Numbered from the stretch's first letter, positions 26,347 to 35,418 are shown. The stretch is 64,000 nt of DNA from CAWIHS01 sp963836005 (GCA_963836005.1 CAWIHS010000006.1:1-64000), one strand, 5' to 3'. A program made the numbers and translations. The notes: generated by a model not told the origin, from the letters alone.

Positions 26347-27660
26347 TTAGATTAAATCAGATAAGGAAAAAACGACCTGGCCTGATTTGATGGTGTAAGT
26401 GACCCTGCCTTTTAGCTCCCAACCATGAAACGGGGTGTTTTTTCCCTGACTGAAAAATTGCTCTCTGTCTACTCGCCAGTAATGTTCGGGATCAAAAATA
26501 CAGATATCTGCATTACGGCCAATGCTTAATGTGCCTTCTGGTATATTCAGGATTCTGGCTGGCTGAATCGTCAGCCGTGAAATAACTTCTGACAGTTGCA
26601 TACCACTTTCATGGCTCATTCTAAGTGCCAGCGGCAATAGTGTTTCCACTGCACTGATACCGGCTTCTGTTTCTGCAAACGGCGCAAGCTTGGCGTCATG
26701 GTTGTGCGGTTGATGGTCTGACACGATGCTGCAAATGGTATTGTCCAGCAAGCCCTGCCTTAACGCCTCCTGATCACGCTGACTCCGCAGAGGTGGCAGG
26801 ACGTGACAGTTGCTGTCAAAATAACCAACATCCATTTCAGTTAAATGCAGGTGATGTGCAGTGACATCAGCACTGACTGCCAGGCCCTGAGTCCTTGCCT
26901 GTTTTATCATTTCAACCGATTTAGCACAGGATAGCTGGCAAAAATGTGCTTTTACTCCGGCCAGTTCTATGAGTTGTAAATCTCTGGCAATGGCAATGGT
27001 TTCCGCACTTTCAGGAATTCCTGTCAATCCCAGGCGAGCGCTGACTCCGCCTTCGTGGGCGCAGCCATGATTACTTAGCCAGGGATCATTTGCATGAATA
27101 AAAACCGTGATATCGTGACTGGCTGCGTATTCAAGTGCTCGTCTCATGACCAGGGTACTGAAGATTGGCTGCAGGGCATTGCTGACACCGACACAACCGG
27201 CATCTTTTAATTCACGCATTTCACTCAGCTTTTCGCCTTTTAATTGTTGGGTCAAAGCAGCCAGGGTATGGACATTAGCCAGGCCTTCAATCTGAGCTTT
27301 TAGGCGTATTAGCTCGATGACAGCGGTGGTGTCAATCACCGGATCTGTGTCGGGCGGACAGCATAAAGAGGTTACTCCTCCGGCAGTCGCAGCTCTGGTT
27401 TCAGTGGCAATAGTGCCTTTATTTTCATGACCAGGTTCGCGTACCCGAAAGCGCAAATCAACCAGACCGGGGCAGACGATCTGGTGACGAGCATCAATGC
27501 GTAACTCGGCATTAAAACCGTCCGGAGGTGTACCGATTGCAAGGATTTTGCCGTCCTGTAGATGCAGATCGTTCACTTCATCGAGGTGATTAGCAGGATC
27601 AAGCAGGCGGCCATGACAAATACTGACCGCCGAAGGTGAAGTTGTGTTTTTACCCATCAT
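26347..27660 (-). CDS. pyrC': Dihydroorotase-like subunit (pyrC', probably inactive)
   Basis: A 437-residue amidohydrolase-fold protein paired with PyrB. The usual zinc motif after PGLVD (His-x-His, as in DMHVHLREPG) is replaced by DLRFRVREPG, so both first metal-binding histidines are Arg. Later residues are kept in part (DVTAHHLHL, IVSDHQPHNHDA). This is the condition known for Pseudomonas PyrC', which lacks dihydroorotase activity but is needed to assemble the ATCase dodecamer. A separate active dihydroorotase must exist elsewhere. It overlaps the end of pyrB by 4 bases. Confidence 0.9.
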   Translation of the reverse strand: MMGKNTTSPSAVSICHGRLLDPANHLDEVNDLHLQDGKILAIGTPPDGFNAELRIDARHQIVCPGLVDLRFRVREPGHENKGTIATETRAATAGGVTSLCCPPDTDPVIDTTAVIELIRLKAQIEGLANVHTLAALTQQLKGEKLSEMRELKDAGCVGVSNALQPIFSTLVMRRALEYAASHDITVFIHANDPWLSNHGCAHEGGVSARLGLTGIPESAETIAIARDLQLIELAGVKAHFCQLSCAKSVEMIKQARTQGLAVSADVTAHHLHLTEMDVGYFDSNCHVLPPLRSQRDQEALRQGLLDNTICSIVSDHQPHNHDAKLAPFAETEAGISAVETLLPLALRMSHESGMQLSEVISRLTIQPARILNIPEGTLSIGRNADICIFDPEHYWRVDREQFFSQGKNTPFHGWELKGRVTYTIKSGQVVFSLSDLI

Positions 27661-28628
27661 GAGTGTCCTCCCCGGCCAAGAGTCATGGACATGACACCCA
27701 TTCTGACTGCAATACCATTTGTGACCTGTTCCAGGATCACCGATTGCGGTCCGTCCGCGATACTCGAAGCGATTTCAACACCGCGGTTAATCGGGCCCGG
27801 ATGCATTACAATCGCATCGGGTTTGGCCAGGATTAGTTTTTCCGGGGTCAAACCGTATTGCTGATAATATTCATCTTCACTGGGCAGCAGAGCTCCCTGC
27901 ATACGTTCTTTTTGCAAGCGTAGCATTATGACGACATCTGCATCGTGCATGGCCTGTTTAAGATCATGAAAAACATGTACGCCGAAAACATACATATTTG
28001 CTGGGATCAAGGTCTTGGGACCCACCACTCGAATTTCACTAACCCCCAGGGTCGTGAGGGCATGGATTTGTGAACGAGCAACCCGAGAATGTAATATATC
28101 TCCGACGATCACCACTTTTAAATCGGCAAATTCCTGCTTGTGTCTTCTGATGGTAAACATATCCAGCATTGCCTGGGAGGGATGTTCATGGCAACCATCG
28201 CCAGCATTGATTACGCTAATATGGGGTGAAACATGCCTGGCAATAAACTCGGCAGCACCGCTTTGATTATGCCGCACGATAAACATGTCGCAGTGCATGG
28301 ACTCAAAATTATGCAGCATATCCAGCAGGCTCTCGCCTTTGCTGGTTGCAGAAGTACTGATATTGATATTCAGCACATCTGCCGAAAGGCGTTTTGCGGC
28401 CAGCTCAAAGGTCGTTCGGGTGCGGGTACTGGCTTCAAAAAATAGATTGACTATGGTTTTACCACGCAGCAGAGGCACTTTTTTAACGGCCTGTTCGCTG
28501 ACATTAGCAAACGGTTCAGCTGCGTCGAGAATATCAATCAGTTTCTGACGCTTCAAGCCTTCAATCGATAAAAAATGTTTTAAACGTCCCTGTTCGTCAA
28601 GTTGCGTATAGCTATTATTCATCTTCAT
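27657..28628 (-). CDS. pyrB: Aspartate carbamoyltransferase catalytic subunit
   Basis: Forms carbamoyl aspartate from carbamoyl phosphate and aspartate, the committed step of pyrimidine synthesis. It has 323 residues. It shows the carbamoyl-phosphate loop FFEASTRTRTTFELA, then SKGESLLDMLHN, INAGDGCHEHPSQAMLDMFT and MHPGPINRGVEI. No pyrI regulatory gene is adjacent. With the PyrC'-like partner this is a class A ATCase, as in Pseudomonas. It lies 18 bases after pyrR. Confidence 0.96.
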   Translation of the reverse strand: MKMNNSYTQLDEQGRLKHFLSIEGLKRQKLIDILDAAEPFANVSEQAVKKVPLLRGKTIVNLFFEASTRTRTTFELAAKRLSADVLNINISTSATSKGESLLDMLHNFESMHCDMFIVRHNQSGAAEFIARHVSPHISVINAGDGCHEHPSQAMLDMFTIRRHKQEFADLKVVIVGDILHSRVARSQIHALTTLGVSEIRVVGPKTLIPANMYVFGVHVFHDLKQAMHDADVVIMLRLQKERMQGALLPSEDEYYQQYGLTPEKLILAKPDAIVMHPGPINRGVEIASSIADGPQSVILEQVTNGIAVRMGVMSMTLGRGGHS

Positions 28629-28646
28629 GACTCGCCTGTTTAAGGA

Positions 28647-29177
28647 TTATTCATTAGCGTCAGCGTTATTTTTTTCTATCAGGATTAAAGTCAGTGGTTC
28701 AGGCCCGGTCAGTTTTATCTGTTCGTTTTTTGCCAGAGTGATCTGTGTGGCAACTATATCCGGACAGATGGGTAGTTCACGCTCACCACGGTCTATTAAA
28801 ATAACCAGACTGACAGAGGCGGGACGTCCATAATCGAAAATTTCATTCAATGCGGCACGGATGGTTCGGCCCGTATAAAGCACATCATCTACGAGTATGA
28901 TATGTTTATCATCCAGGTTAAGAGGCAGCTGGGAGGGCTTTACCTCCGGATGCAGCCCGATTTTGGTAAAATCATCTCGATAAAATGAAATATTCAGACT
29001 TCCCAGTGGGTTGGGTAAATGCAACTTGTGATGCAGTTGTTCTGCAATCCACAGGCCTCCAGTATGGATACCAATCATTACCACATCATCTGGCTGGTAA
29101 CTTTTAATATGGCTGGAAATATTGTGATAGAGTGTTTCAATCAGTGCATTTATATTTAATTCAGATGTTTTTTTCAT
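28647..29177 (-). CDS. pyrR: PyrR bifunctional regulator / uracil phosphoribosyltransferase
   Basis: A 176-residue type I phosphoribosyltransferase fold with PRPP loop IILVDDVLYTGRTIRAALNE and the hood region MIGIHTGGLWIAEQL. PyrR is an RNA-binding attenuation regulator in Gram-positives. In Pseudomonas-type clusters its regulatory mechanism is less clear and UPRTase activity is expected. I found no obvious pyr attenuator between it and pyrB (only 18 bases), so any control must act upstream. It is 6 bases from ruvX. Confidence 0.92.
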   Translation of the reverse strand: MKKTSELNINALIETLYHNISSHIKSYQPDDVVMIGIHTGGLWIAEQLHHKLHLPNPLGSLNISFYRDDFTKIGLHPEVKPSQLPLNLDDKHIILVDDVLYTGRTIRAALNEIFDYGRPASVSLVILIDRGERELPICPDIVATQITLAKNEQIKLTGPEPLTLILIEKNNADANE

Positions 29178-29183
29178 TGGCTT

Positions 29184-29678
29184 TCAATTTTTGACGGTCT
29201 GCTGATTTAGCCAGTCCTGTAATATCAGTTGTGCGGCTAATTGGTCAATATTATGTCCCTGCCGCTGTGATCTGGACAGTTTTTTCCCACTACCAGGTTG
29301 ACGCCGGGGTGAAGTGTGCCCCTCGTAGCCCAGTAAATGACTGGCTTCTCGAGATGTTAATCGTTCATCCATAAAGTACACAGGCAATTGATAACGGGTT
29401 TTGAGCTGCTGGCCGAAATTTCTGGCCAGCAAGCTGATATCCTGCTCAGTACCGTCCATATTCAGGGGTAATCCTACCACACAGGCCGCAGGTTTCCATT
29501 GTCTGAATAGTTCATCAATAGCTGACCAGTCAATTTTTTTATGTGCACAAATCAGAGTCGTCAAAGCACTGGCCGTATTGGTGAGCTGTTGTCCGACAGC
29601 TACACCTATCTTCTTCTGGCTATAGTCAAAGCCCAGAAGTCGTGCCTGGGTTGATAACGCAGGTTCATCCTCATGCAT
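29184..29678 (-). CDS. ruvX: Putative Holliday junction resolvase / pre-16S rRNA nuclease
   Basis: YqgF/RuvX family, RNase H-like fold, 164 residues. It shows the first catalytic strand LGFDYSQKKIGVAVG (Asp), VVGLPLNMDGTE and FMDERLTSREAS. In E. coli the family matures the 16S rRNA 5' end. The middle has a Gly/Arg/Lys-rich insert (SPRRQPGSGKKLSRSQRQG) before NIDQLAAQLILQDWL. It overlaps algH by 8 bases and precedes pyrR, as in Pseudomonas. Confidence 0.93.
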   Translation of the reverse strand: MHEDEPALSTQARLLGFDYSQKKIGVAVGQQLTNTASALTTLICAHKKIDWSAIDELFRQWKPAACVVGLPLNMDGTEQDISLLARNFGQQLKTRYQLPVYFMDERLTSREASHLLGYEGHTSPRRQPGSGKKLSRSQRQGHNIDQLAAQLILQDWLNQQTVKN

Positions 29679-30270
29679 GGCCGGTTTCAGCAGATATTAA
29701 ATGTATATCGATGCCCATTTTCTCAGCGGCCGTTTCCCAGCGAAGATCGTCTGGAGTGTCAAATATGATAGTGTAATCTGCAGGAACATGCAGCCAGGCG
29801 TTTTCGGACATTTCTCTCTCCAGCTGGCCGGCGCCCCAGCCGCAATAACCAAGGGTAATCAGATACTTTACCGGCCCTTCATTACGGGCTATGGCGCTAA
29901 GGATTTCAATGGATGAACTCACCGAGAGATAGTCGTTGATTTTAAGGGTTTGAGATTTAGAGGAGGCCTGGTTTTCGGTTTTGCTGCCGAGCTGCTCTGT
30001 GGACAGTTTAAATTCATTGGTATGAAGAATAAAACCATGACCTGTTTGGACTGGACCACCCTGATATATCGGTGTTGCTGCCAGTAAACTATCCTGCAGA
30101 GGAATGTTTAACTGAGAAAGTAATTCACTGAACGGAATATCAAGAGGACGATTGATGGTCAGTCCCATAGCGCCCTGGCTATTATGCTGGCAGATATAAC
30201 TGACAGATCGGGTAAAAGAGGGATCAGCAAGTCCGGGCATGGCGATGATAAAGTGATTAGTTAAATCCAT
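29671..30270 (-). CDS. algH: UPF0301/YqgE family protein
   Basis: A 199-residue conserved cytoplasmic protein (DUF179). Signatures are LTNHFIIAMPGLADPSF, QGAMGLTINRPL, IYQGGPVQTGHGFILH, the YLITLGYCGWGAGQLE block and ENAWLHVPAD. Molecular function is not established; the name algH comes from an effect on alginate in Pseudomonas. It is in the conserved tonB-algH-ruvX-pyrR order. A short insertion (residues 90-108, LGSKTENQASSKSQT) makes it slightly long. Confidence 0.92.
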   Translation of the reverse strand: MDLTNHFIIAMPGLADPSFTRSVSYICQHNSQGAMGLTINRPLDIPFSELLSQLNIPLQDSLLAATPIYQGGPVQTGHGFILHTNEFKLSTEQLGSKTENQASSKSQTLKINDYLSVSSSIEILSAIARNEGPVKYLITLGYCGWGAGQLEREMSENAWLHVPADYTIIFDTPDDLRWETAAEKMGIDIHLISAETGHA

Positions 30271-30342
30271 AATGTTTCAGGTAGAGTTTTCCTAGCACCA
30301 TAGCGTGTTTTTAAAATATTGACAATAACTGGCTGACAGTTT

Positions 30343-31272
30343 TTATTGTGCAGAAAGTTTACCCCTGGCCGTATGGGTAAATTGCCAGGTACGGGTGATC
30401 ACCAGCCTGCTGTTGCCGCGCAGGACGTTCTCCGGTACTGTTGCGTAAGGTGCTGCTAATTGCACGATGCGTTTGGCGGCATCATCAAGGATCTTGTGCC
30501 CGGATGATTTACGTATCTGGATATTGATAATATAACCATCGGGACTTAAAGTCACGGCCAGTAACAATTGTCCCTGTAGTTTATTACGTCGGGCCTGATC
30601 AGGATAGTTGAGGTTGCCAATACGTTCAATTTTTTTGGTCCATTGTTTTAAATATAAGGCTTCCGGTGCTCGTTTGGTTGAAGCAGTGATATAGGTTGCC
30701 TTCGGACGTCTGGCATAGGCTCGGCTTTTTTCATCCAGTTCTGCCTCCATTTCAACGATTTGCTGTTGCAGCCTGGACACATAATCGGCACTGAGATCCG
30801 GTTTTTTTTGAGGTTTGGGTTTTACCTTGCTGGTTAATTCAGGAGCTTTCTGTTCACTGGGCTTAGGGGCTGAAAGAGTAGATTTTTTTTCAATCAGCGG
30901 TTCTACAACATCAGGTGAAACTTCGGGCCTGGTTTCCAGCGCATTACCCTGCTGAGGTTTTTCACCAGGAGCCTTACTGGTAGGTTTAGCCTTTTCTTTT
31001 TCTGTTCCACCGCCTATTTGATCAGCCTGAGCCAGAAAGTCTGCTTCTTCCGGCGCTGTTTCAGCTTCGGTTTTAACCAGAACGATATCCAGCGTTTGAC
31101 TGGCCTGTGGAGTCTTTAATGGCGCAATAGTAAATGTAATACCAAAAATGATGATCGCATGCAGCAGCAGGGCGACAAACAAGGCAATAAACAGAGTTTC
31201 ATGATGGCTGGCATGATGGGCGGCATGCATGTGCGGTTGTGAAATGGTTTGTTGGTAGTTTTTATTTGCCAT
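30343..31272 (-). CDS. tonB: TonB family energy transducer
   Basis: A 309-residue protein with a His-rich cytoplasmic N-terminus (HMHAAHHASHHE), one membrane anchor (LFIALFVALLLHAIIIFGI, about residues 27-45), a long Pro/Lys/Glu-rich periplasmic spacer, a helical segment (SRLQQQIVEMEAELDEKSR) and a C-terminal TonB domain (YPDQARRNKLQGQLLLAVTL, SPDGYIINIQIRKSSGH, ILDDAAKRIVQLAAPYA). It transmits proton-motive force to outer-membrane receptors. No exbB/exbD or receptor gene is nearby. The Pseudomonas homologue at this locus (tonB3) is linked to twitching motility, which fits the nearby pil genes. Confidence 0.9.
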   Translation of the reverse strand: MANKNYQQTISQPHMHAAHHASHHETLFIALFVALLLHAIIIFGITFTIAPLKTPQASQTLDIVLVKTEAETAPEEADFLAQADQIGGGTEKEKAKPTSKAPGEKPQQGNALETRPEVSPDVVEPLIEKKSTLSAPKPSEQKAPELTSKVKPKPQKKPDLSADYVSRLQQQIVEMEAELDEKSRAYARRPKATYITASTKRAPEALYLKQWTKKIERIGNLNYPDQARRNKLQGQLLLAVTLSPDGYIINIQIRKSSGHKILDDAAKRIVQLAAPYATVPENVLRGNSRLVITRTWQFTHTARGKLSAQ

Positions 31273-31283
31273 AGAGTTTTCTG

Positions 31284-31844
31284 TCAGAGAATGTCTTTTG
31301 GTAATGTGCTAATCTCAATTGAAGTGAATTTATGCAGAATAACTTGCGTGATTATACCGCTTAGCAAACCCATGATCACGGCAATTGTCATAAAAATGGG
31401 TAACAGTTTGAATATTCCGGGGTGAGGAATAAAAAAATACCAGGCTACGAGAAATTGCCCGGACATATGACTGATAGAAGAAACCACGCCATAACCCACT
31501 GTCCCGGGCTGGCAGCTTTTCAATGGCCCCTGAAAAGGTAATTGAACCAGCCAGAGACCCATTAAAGCTAGTAAGGCGCCGCTTAGACTAAGCAGAAATG
31601 CAGGAGAAAGAAATGTGCCCAACACCAGACTGCTGATTAAAACGCGCAGCAGGCTCACCTGCAATGCGGTTCTCCAGCCATACAGCATAAAGGTTAGCAA
31701 AGTGATTACGTTGGCCAGGCCTGGTTTGAGACCGGGCAAGGGACTGGGAAACGCGGACTCGATGATATGTATGCTGATAGCCAGAGCGGCCAGGGCGGCT
31801 ATCAGGTGATCTCTGTGTGTAGTGCTAAATTTTATTTGCTTAAT
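31284..31844 (-). CDS. Gx transporter family / heptaprenyl diphosphate synthase component I-like membrane protein
   Basis: Polytopic membrane protein of about 186 residues (5-6 spans). The signature ESAFPSPLPGLKPGLANVIT identifies the Gx family. No ATG, GTG or early TTG gives a full-length protein; a TTG at 31739 would remove the first span and half the signature. The frame is open upstream to 31844, where ATT follows AAAGG by 8 bases, so an ATT start is my best inference. Despite the family name, a prenyl synthase role is unlikely; these proteins pair with NusG-II and ApbE proteins. It is 54 bases after the NusG-II gene. Confidence 0.75.
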   Translation of the reverse strand: MKQIKFSTTHRDHLIAALAALAISIHIIESAFPSPLPGLKPGLANVITLLTFMLYGWRTALQVSLLRVLISSLVLGTFLSPAFLLSLSGALLALMGLWLVQLPFQGPLKSCQPGTVGYGVVSSISHMSGQFLVAWYFFIPHPGIFKLLPIFMTIAVIMGLLSGIITQVILHKFTSIEISTLPKDIL

Positions 31845-31898
31845 CGTTATAACCTTTGGGTAAGAACTTGTTCAGTTGAATGGTTACAGATGGGTTAA

Positions 31899-32294
31899 CT
31901 AATAATTCAAAGCATCAAATTTATTCTGACTGGATAGCAGAGCCATGCTTATCTGATTGGGCAAACAGGCCATTGTATCTCCAGGAGTGGTTAACCAGCC
32001 GTGTAAAATACAAAATTTGTTTCTGCAGGGCGAGTGAACGAAACGGGCTTTCCCCTGATGGATCTCTATCATGCTGAGGCCTTTTGCACCCTCTATTTCA
32101 AGTATCTTATCATGCTGTAGACTATAGTGTTCAGGGGCTCTTTTCATCACTTGCACGAGCAGAGTATCAGCATCACCCGCTGCTGCTGACTGTGTTAACC
32201 AGAAAAACTGATACAGCCATCCCAGCAAGCACAGTGAGATGCATAAAATAACGACATCTGAAGTTTTTATCCAGTTTGTCAGGGTTCCAGACAT
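31899..32294 (-). CDS. NusG domain II membrane protein
   Basis: A 131-residue protein with one N-terminal membrane span (VVILCISLCLLGWLYQFFW) and an extracytoplasmic NusG-II domain. The family's cysteine signature is present: PCRNKFCILHGWLTTPG and ACLPNQISMAL. It is unrelated in function to transcription factor NusG. It lies 9 bases after apbE and before the Gx gene; this trio recurs in many bacteria and is associated with flavinylated extracytoplasmic redox systems. The role here is inferred from that association only. Confidence 0.82.
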   Translation of the reverse strand: MSGTLTNWIKTSDVVILCISLCLLGWLYQFFWLTQSAAAGDADTLLVQVMKRAPEHYSLQHDKILEIEGAKGLSMIEIHQGKARFVHSPCRNKFCILHGWLTTPGDTMACLPNQISMALLSSQNKFDALNY

Positions 32295-32303
32295 TTTAAG
32301 CTG

Positions 32304-33443
32304 TTACTCAATGTTTTGTATGATAACTTTCTGGTCACTCAGTATTTGTATGCGTTGAGCCATAGCAGGAGACAGATAAATGGTATTATCGTCAGCAACC
32401 AGCATGACATGCTCCAGGTTTAATTGCCGGGCGATTTTTTGCCAGAGTTTAACGCCAGCGATAAAAAGTGCGGTTGACGCGGCATCAGCCAGTCCGGCAT
32501 TTTTGGCCAGAACTGTAACGGAATGAGTTCCGCTAGCAGGGTTACCGCTACGAGGATCAATAATGTGATGATACCGTTTGCCGTCAATTTCGAAAAAACG
32601 TTCGTAGTCACCAGAAGTAAAGAGACTTTCCCCATCGTGTAATTCAATGGCCGCAATTACCGGCGGTAGCTGATCAGCTTGAGGTGACTTTGTTCTTTGA
32701 GCTGTATGCAGGTCTGTGTGTGGATTTTTAATGCCGATTCGCCAGGGCCGGTTGTTTTTGTCACCCAGGACCTTGAGGTCTCCTCCTGCATTCACCAGGG
32801 CATTCTGGATCCCCATCGTCGCTAGCTTTTCTATGGCCCGCTCAATAGCAATACCCTTTGCAAAGGCACCAAAATCAAGCGCAACGGCAGCGTTACTGGT
32901 CTGTATTTGAATGCCGTCAATACTTATATCATCCATTGACGGGGACTGCTGCAATAAGTTTTCAATACTTGCGGCTGAAGGCAGTGAGAATTGATGTTGC
33001 TCATTTTCAAGTTGATCAAATTGCCACAGGCGTATCAGGTGTCCAATCGCAGGGTTAAATAAGCCATCGGTGCGGGCAGATAATTGCCTGGCCTGTTCAA
33101 TTAAGGGCATTACTGATGGATCTGCAGCGAAGGGGGACTGTAAAGCAAGCAGGCGGTTAATTCGGTTCAATGGACCTGGGTTCCAGGGATGCCAGGTATG
33201 ATGCAGCAGGTCAAAATCTTTACTCAGGGCATCAATCGCCCGACGAGCTTGTGGCTCATTATTGCTCAGAATATTAATATCAATTAACGTACCAAATGAA
33301 AAAATCTGCTGTTGATAGAGCCTGGTCGCTTTTTCATCCTTGTGGCAGCCAGGCAGCAATAAAATAATTGCTAATACTGTGGTCAACATCAGCGAGAGAA
33401 AATAACGCAGGTAAATCCTGTCTGTCAGGCGCCTGGTAGACAT
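32304..33443 (-). CDS. apbE: FAD:protein FMN transferase
   Basis: A 379-residue ApbE enzyme that attaches FMN to a threonine of target proteins outside the cytoplasm. The N-terminal membrane segment ends with a possible lipobox (LLLPGC). Family blocks are IFSFGTLIDINIL, FNPAIGHLIRLWQF, ALDFGAFAKGIAIERA, ALVNAGGDLKVLG, ESLFTSGDYERFFEI and HHIIDPRSGNPASG. It overlaps gshB by 19 bases. No Rnf, Nqr or FMN-binding substrate gene is in the window, so its target lies elsewhere. Confidence 0.94.
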   Translation of the reverse strand: MSTRRLTDRIYLRYFLSLMLTTVLAIILLLPGCHKDEKATRLYQQQIFSFGTLIDINILSNNEPQARRAIDALSKDFDLLHHTWHPWNPGPLNRINRLLALQSPFAADPSVMPLIEQARQLSARTDGLFNPAIGHLIRLWQFDQLENEQHQFSLPSAASIENLLQQSPSMDDISIDGIQIQTSNAAVALDFGAFAKGIAIERAIEKLATMGIQNALVNAGGDLKVLGDKNNRPWRIGIKNPHTDLHTAQRTKSPQADQLPPVIAAIELHDGESLFTSGDYERFFEIDGKRYHHIIDPRSGNPASGTHSVTVLAKNAGLADAASTALFIAGVKLWQKIARQLNLEHVMLVADDNTIYLSPAMAQRIQILSDQKVIIQNIE

Positions 33444-34390
33444 CGTTGTTCAATCACATCCAGGAGATCTCCACTGATGTTCAGTTTGTATAATTGATCC
33501 AGTTCACGGATACAGGTGGGACTGGTGACATTGATTTCAGTGATATAATCGCCAATGACATCCATGCCGACAAACAGCAGACCCTTATCCCGCAATACCG
33601 GACCGACCTGTTGACAAAGCCAGCGGTCACGTTCATTCAGAGGAACACCGACTCCGCTGCCGCCGGCGGCGAGGTTTCCACGAGTTTCTCCTTCACCGGG
33701 TATACGGGCTAGTGCATAGTTAACCGGAAGACCATCAATGAGTAAAATCCGCTTGTCTCCCTGAGCGATTTCAGGAATGAATCGTTGCGCCATGATATAA
33801 GTACTGTTGTGTCGGGTGACTGTTTCAAGGATCACATTTAAATTGGGATCATGCTCTTTAAGACGAAAAATAGAGTCTCCTCCCATTCCGCCCAGAGGTT
33901 TAACAATGATATCTTTATGCTGTTGCAAAAAGGCTTTGAATTGTACGGGATTGCGGCTCACCAGAGATGCTACGATGCAGTCAGGAAAGCTGAAAGTAAA
34001 CAATTTTTCATTGGCATCGCGTAATGAACGCGGTTTATTGACAATCAGGGTTCCATCCTGCTCGGCCATTTCCAGCAGGTAGGTGGCATAGATATACTCC
34101 ATATTAAAAGGCGGATCTTTGCGCATGAGAATTACATCCAGATCAGACAGATCGATGAGCTGCTGAGTCGCATTATCTGTAAATTCATACCAGCATTCAG
34201 GGTTATCGTAGAGCTGAAGTGATCTGCTATAGGCCCTGGCCCGATTGTCCTGAATGAATAGATCCTGCATTTCCATATAATGTATGTCATATTCACGACG
34301 CTGGGCTTCCAGCAGCATGGCAAAACTGCTGTCTTTTTTTACCTGAATGGATGCAATGGGATCCATTATAATGCCGAGTTTTAGTGTCAT
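33425..34390 (-). CDS. gshB: Glutathione synthetase
   Basis: Joins gamma-glutamylcysteine and glycine using ATP. It has 321 residues, the bacterial norm, with an ATP-grasp fold: LGIIMDPIASIQVKKDSSF at the start, DVILMRKDPPFNMEYIYATY, NKPRSLRDANEKLF, VKPLGGMGGDSIFRL, RILLIDGLPVNYALARIP and EINVTSPTCIREL. It is divergent from pilG, exactly as in Pseudomonas, and heads the apbE-NusG-Gx-tonB run. Confidence 0.97.
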   Translation of the reverse strand: MTLKLGIIMDPIASIQVKKDSSFAMLLEAQRREYDIHYMEMQDLFIQDNRARAYSRSLQLYDNPECWYEFTDNATQQLIDLSDLDVILMRKDPPFNMEYIYATYLLEMAEQDGTLIVNKPRSLRDANEKLFTFSFPDCIVASLVSRNPVQFKAFLQQHKDIIVKPLGGMGGDSIFRLKEHDPNLNVILETVTRHNSTYIMAQRFIPEIAQGDKRILLIDGLPVNYALARIPGEGETRGNLAAGGSGVGVPLNERDRWLCQQVGPVLRDKGLLFVGMDVIGDYITEINVTSPTCIRELDQLYKLNISGDLLDVIEQRCLPGA

Positions 34391-35016
34391 TTGGTTCCTG
34401 GATTATAGTTTTTCAGGCTGTTCATAGAGAATTCTAAACAGGATTGAAAAGCTCTGTAGAGGCCCTGTTATTAGATAAAAGGTCTTACAAAACTGATAGT
34501 GCATTATCACCGATAACATCAGCGATGACAATATGCTATAAAATTTGCTTTCGAGATCCGTAAAAGATGATCCAGGGTAAAATCTGTTCCTGTCTGTGGA
34601 TACATTTTTTTAGTTTAAAAAACTATGATTGAATATGCATTTTTTTTCTCATGGTATTGATATATTTCATCTAGCACTTTAGGAGCGATTAAATTTGTTT
34701 AGCCGTTGAAGATCATCTGCCAGGGATATTAATGTGACAGCGTTTGCTATTAATGGATAAAAAAAATATTTTATGGTTTTTTGTAATCTGATGCACAAAA
34801 CCAGGAATTAAATACTGACAATATATGTCAACTGATATAAAGTGATACGAAATGTAGTTTTAACTTTTAAATAATACTGCAAATATCTGATCCATATCTA
34901 AATAATATAATTTACTTAGAGTGTAAATATTATGATTCAGAGTATTTTTAACGATGATCAGCACTCTAACTAACGTTAAACCAGATCGTACAGAAACATT
35001 TTTTTGGGGATAATCC
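34391..35016. other. Divergent gshB-pilG promoter region
   Basis: 626 bases of AT-rich DNA with no supported gene. It must contain promoters for gshB (minus) and the pil-chp cluster (plus), since both units start here. I could not identify confident sigma-70 or sigma-54 boxes. No repeat of the families found elsewhere in the window was seen here. Confidence 0.5.
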
Positions 35017-35418
35017 GTGACAACATCTGAAATCCAAAGCCTTGACGGCTTAAAAGTTATGGTGATCGATGATAGTAAAACTATTCGTCGAACAGCCGAA
35101 ACACTACTCAAGAAATCAGGCTGTGATGTTGTGTCCGCCAGTGATGGTTTTGAGGCTTTATCAAAAATACTCGAACATCATCCAGATATTATTTTTGTGG
35201 ATATTATGATGCCGAGACTGGATGGATATCAAACATGCTCACTGATCAAAAATAATAAAAACTTTAAATCTATACCTGTAATTATGCTTTCGAGCAAAGA
35301 TGGTTTGTTTGATCGGGCCCGAGGCAAAATAGTGGGTTCGGAACAGTATTTAACAAAACCATTTACCAGGGATGAATTGTTAGGTGCGATTAAAACTTAT
35401 GTCGGTCACGCTGCATAA
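35017..35418 (+). CDS. pilG: Type IV pilus response regulator PilG
   Basis: A 133-residue single-domain CheY-like receiver. The acidic pocket is MVIDDSKTIRRTAE, the phosphorylation site is FVDIMMPRLDGYQT, the Thr/Ser switch is in VIMLSSKDGLFD, and the conserved Lys is in YLTKPFTRDEL. In Pseudomonas PilG, phosphorylated by ChpA, promotes pilus extension through PilB. It starts at GTG behind TTGGGGA and is the first gene of the chemosensory cluster. Confidence 0.95.
   Translation: MTTSEIQSLDGLKVMVIDDSKTIRRTAETLLKKSGCDVVSASDGFEALSKILEHHPDIIFVDIMMPRLDGYQTCSLIKNNKNFKSIPVIMLSSKDGLFDRARGKIVGSEQYLTKPFTRDELLGAIKTYVGHAA

Noticed and set aside
34391..35016. Possible regulatory RNA or operator between gshB and pilG
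   Set aside because: No strong hairpin, dyad or repeat could be identified by reading; only promoter function is implied by the divergent genes.
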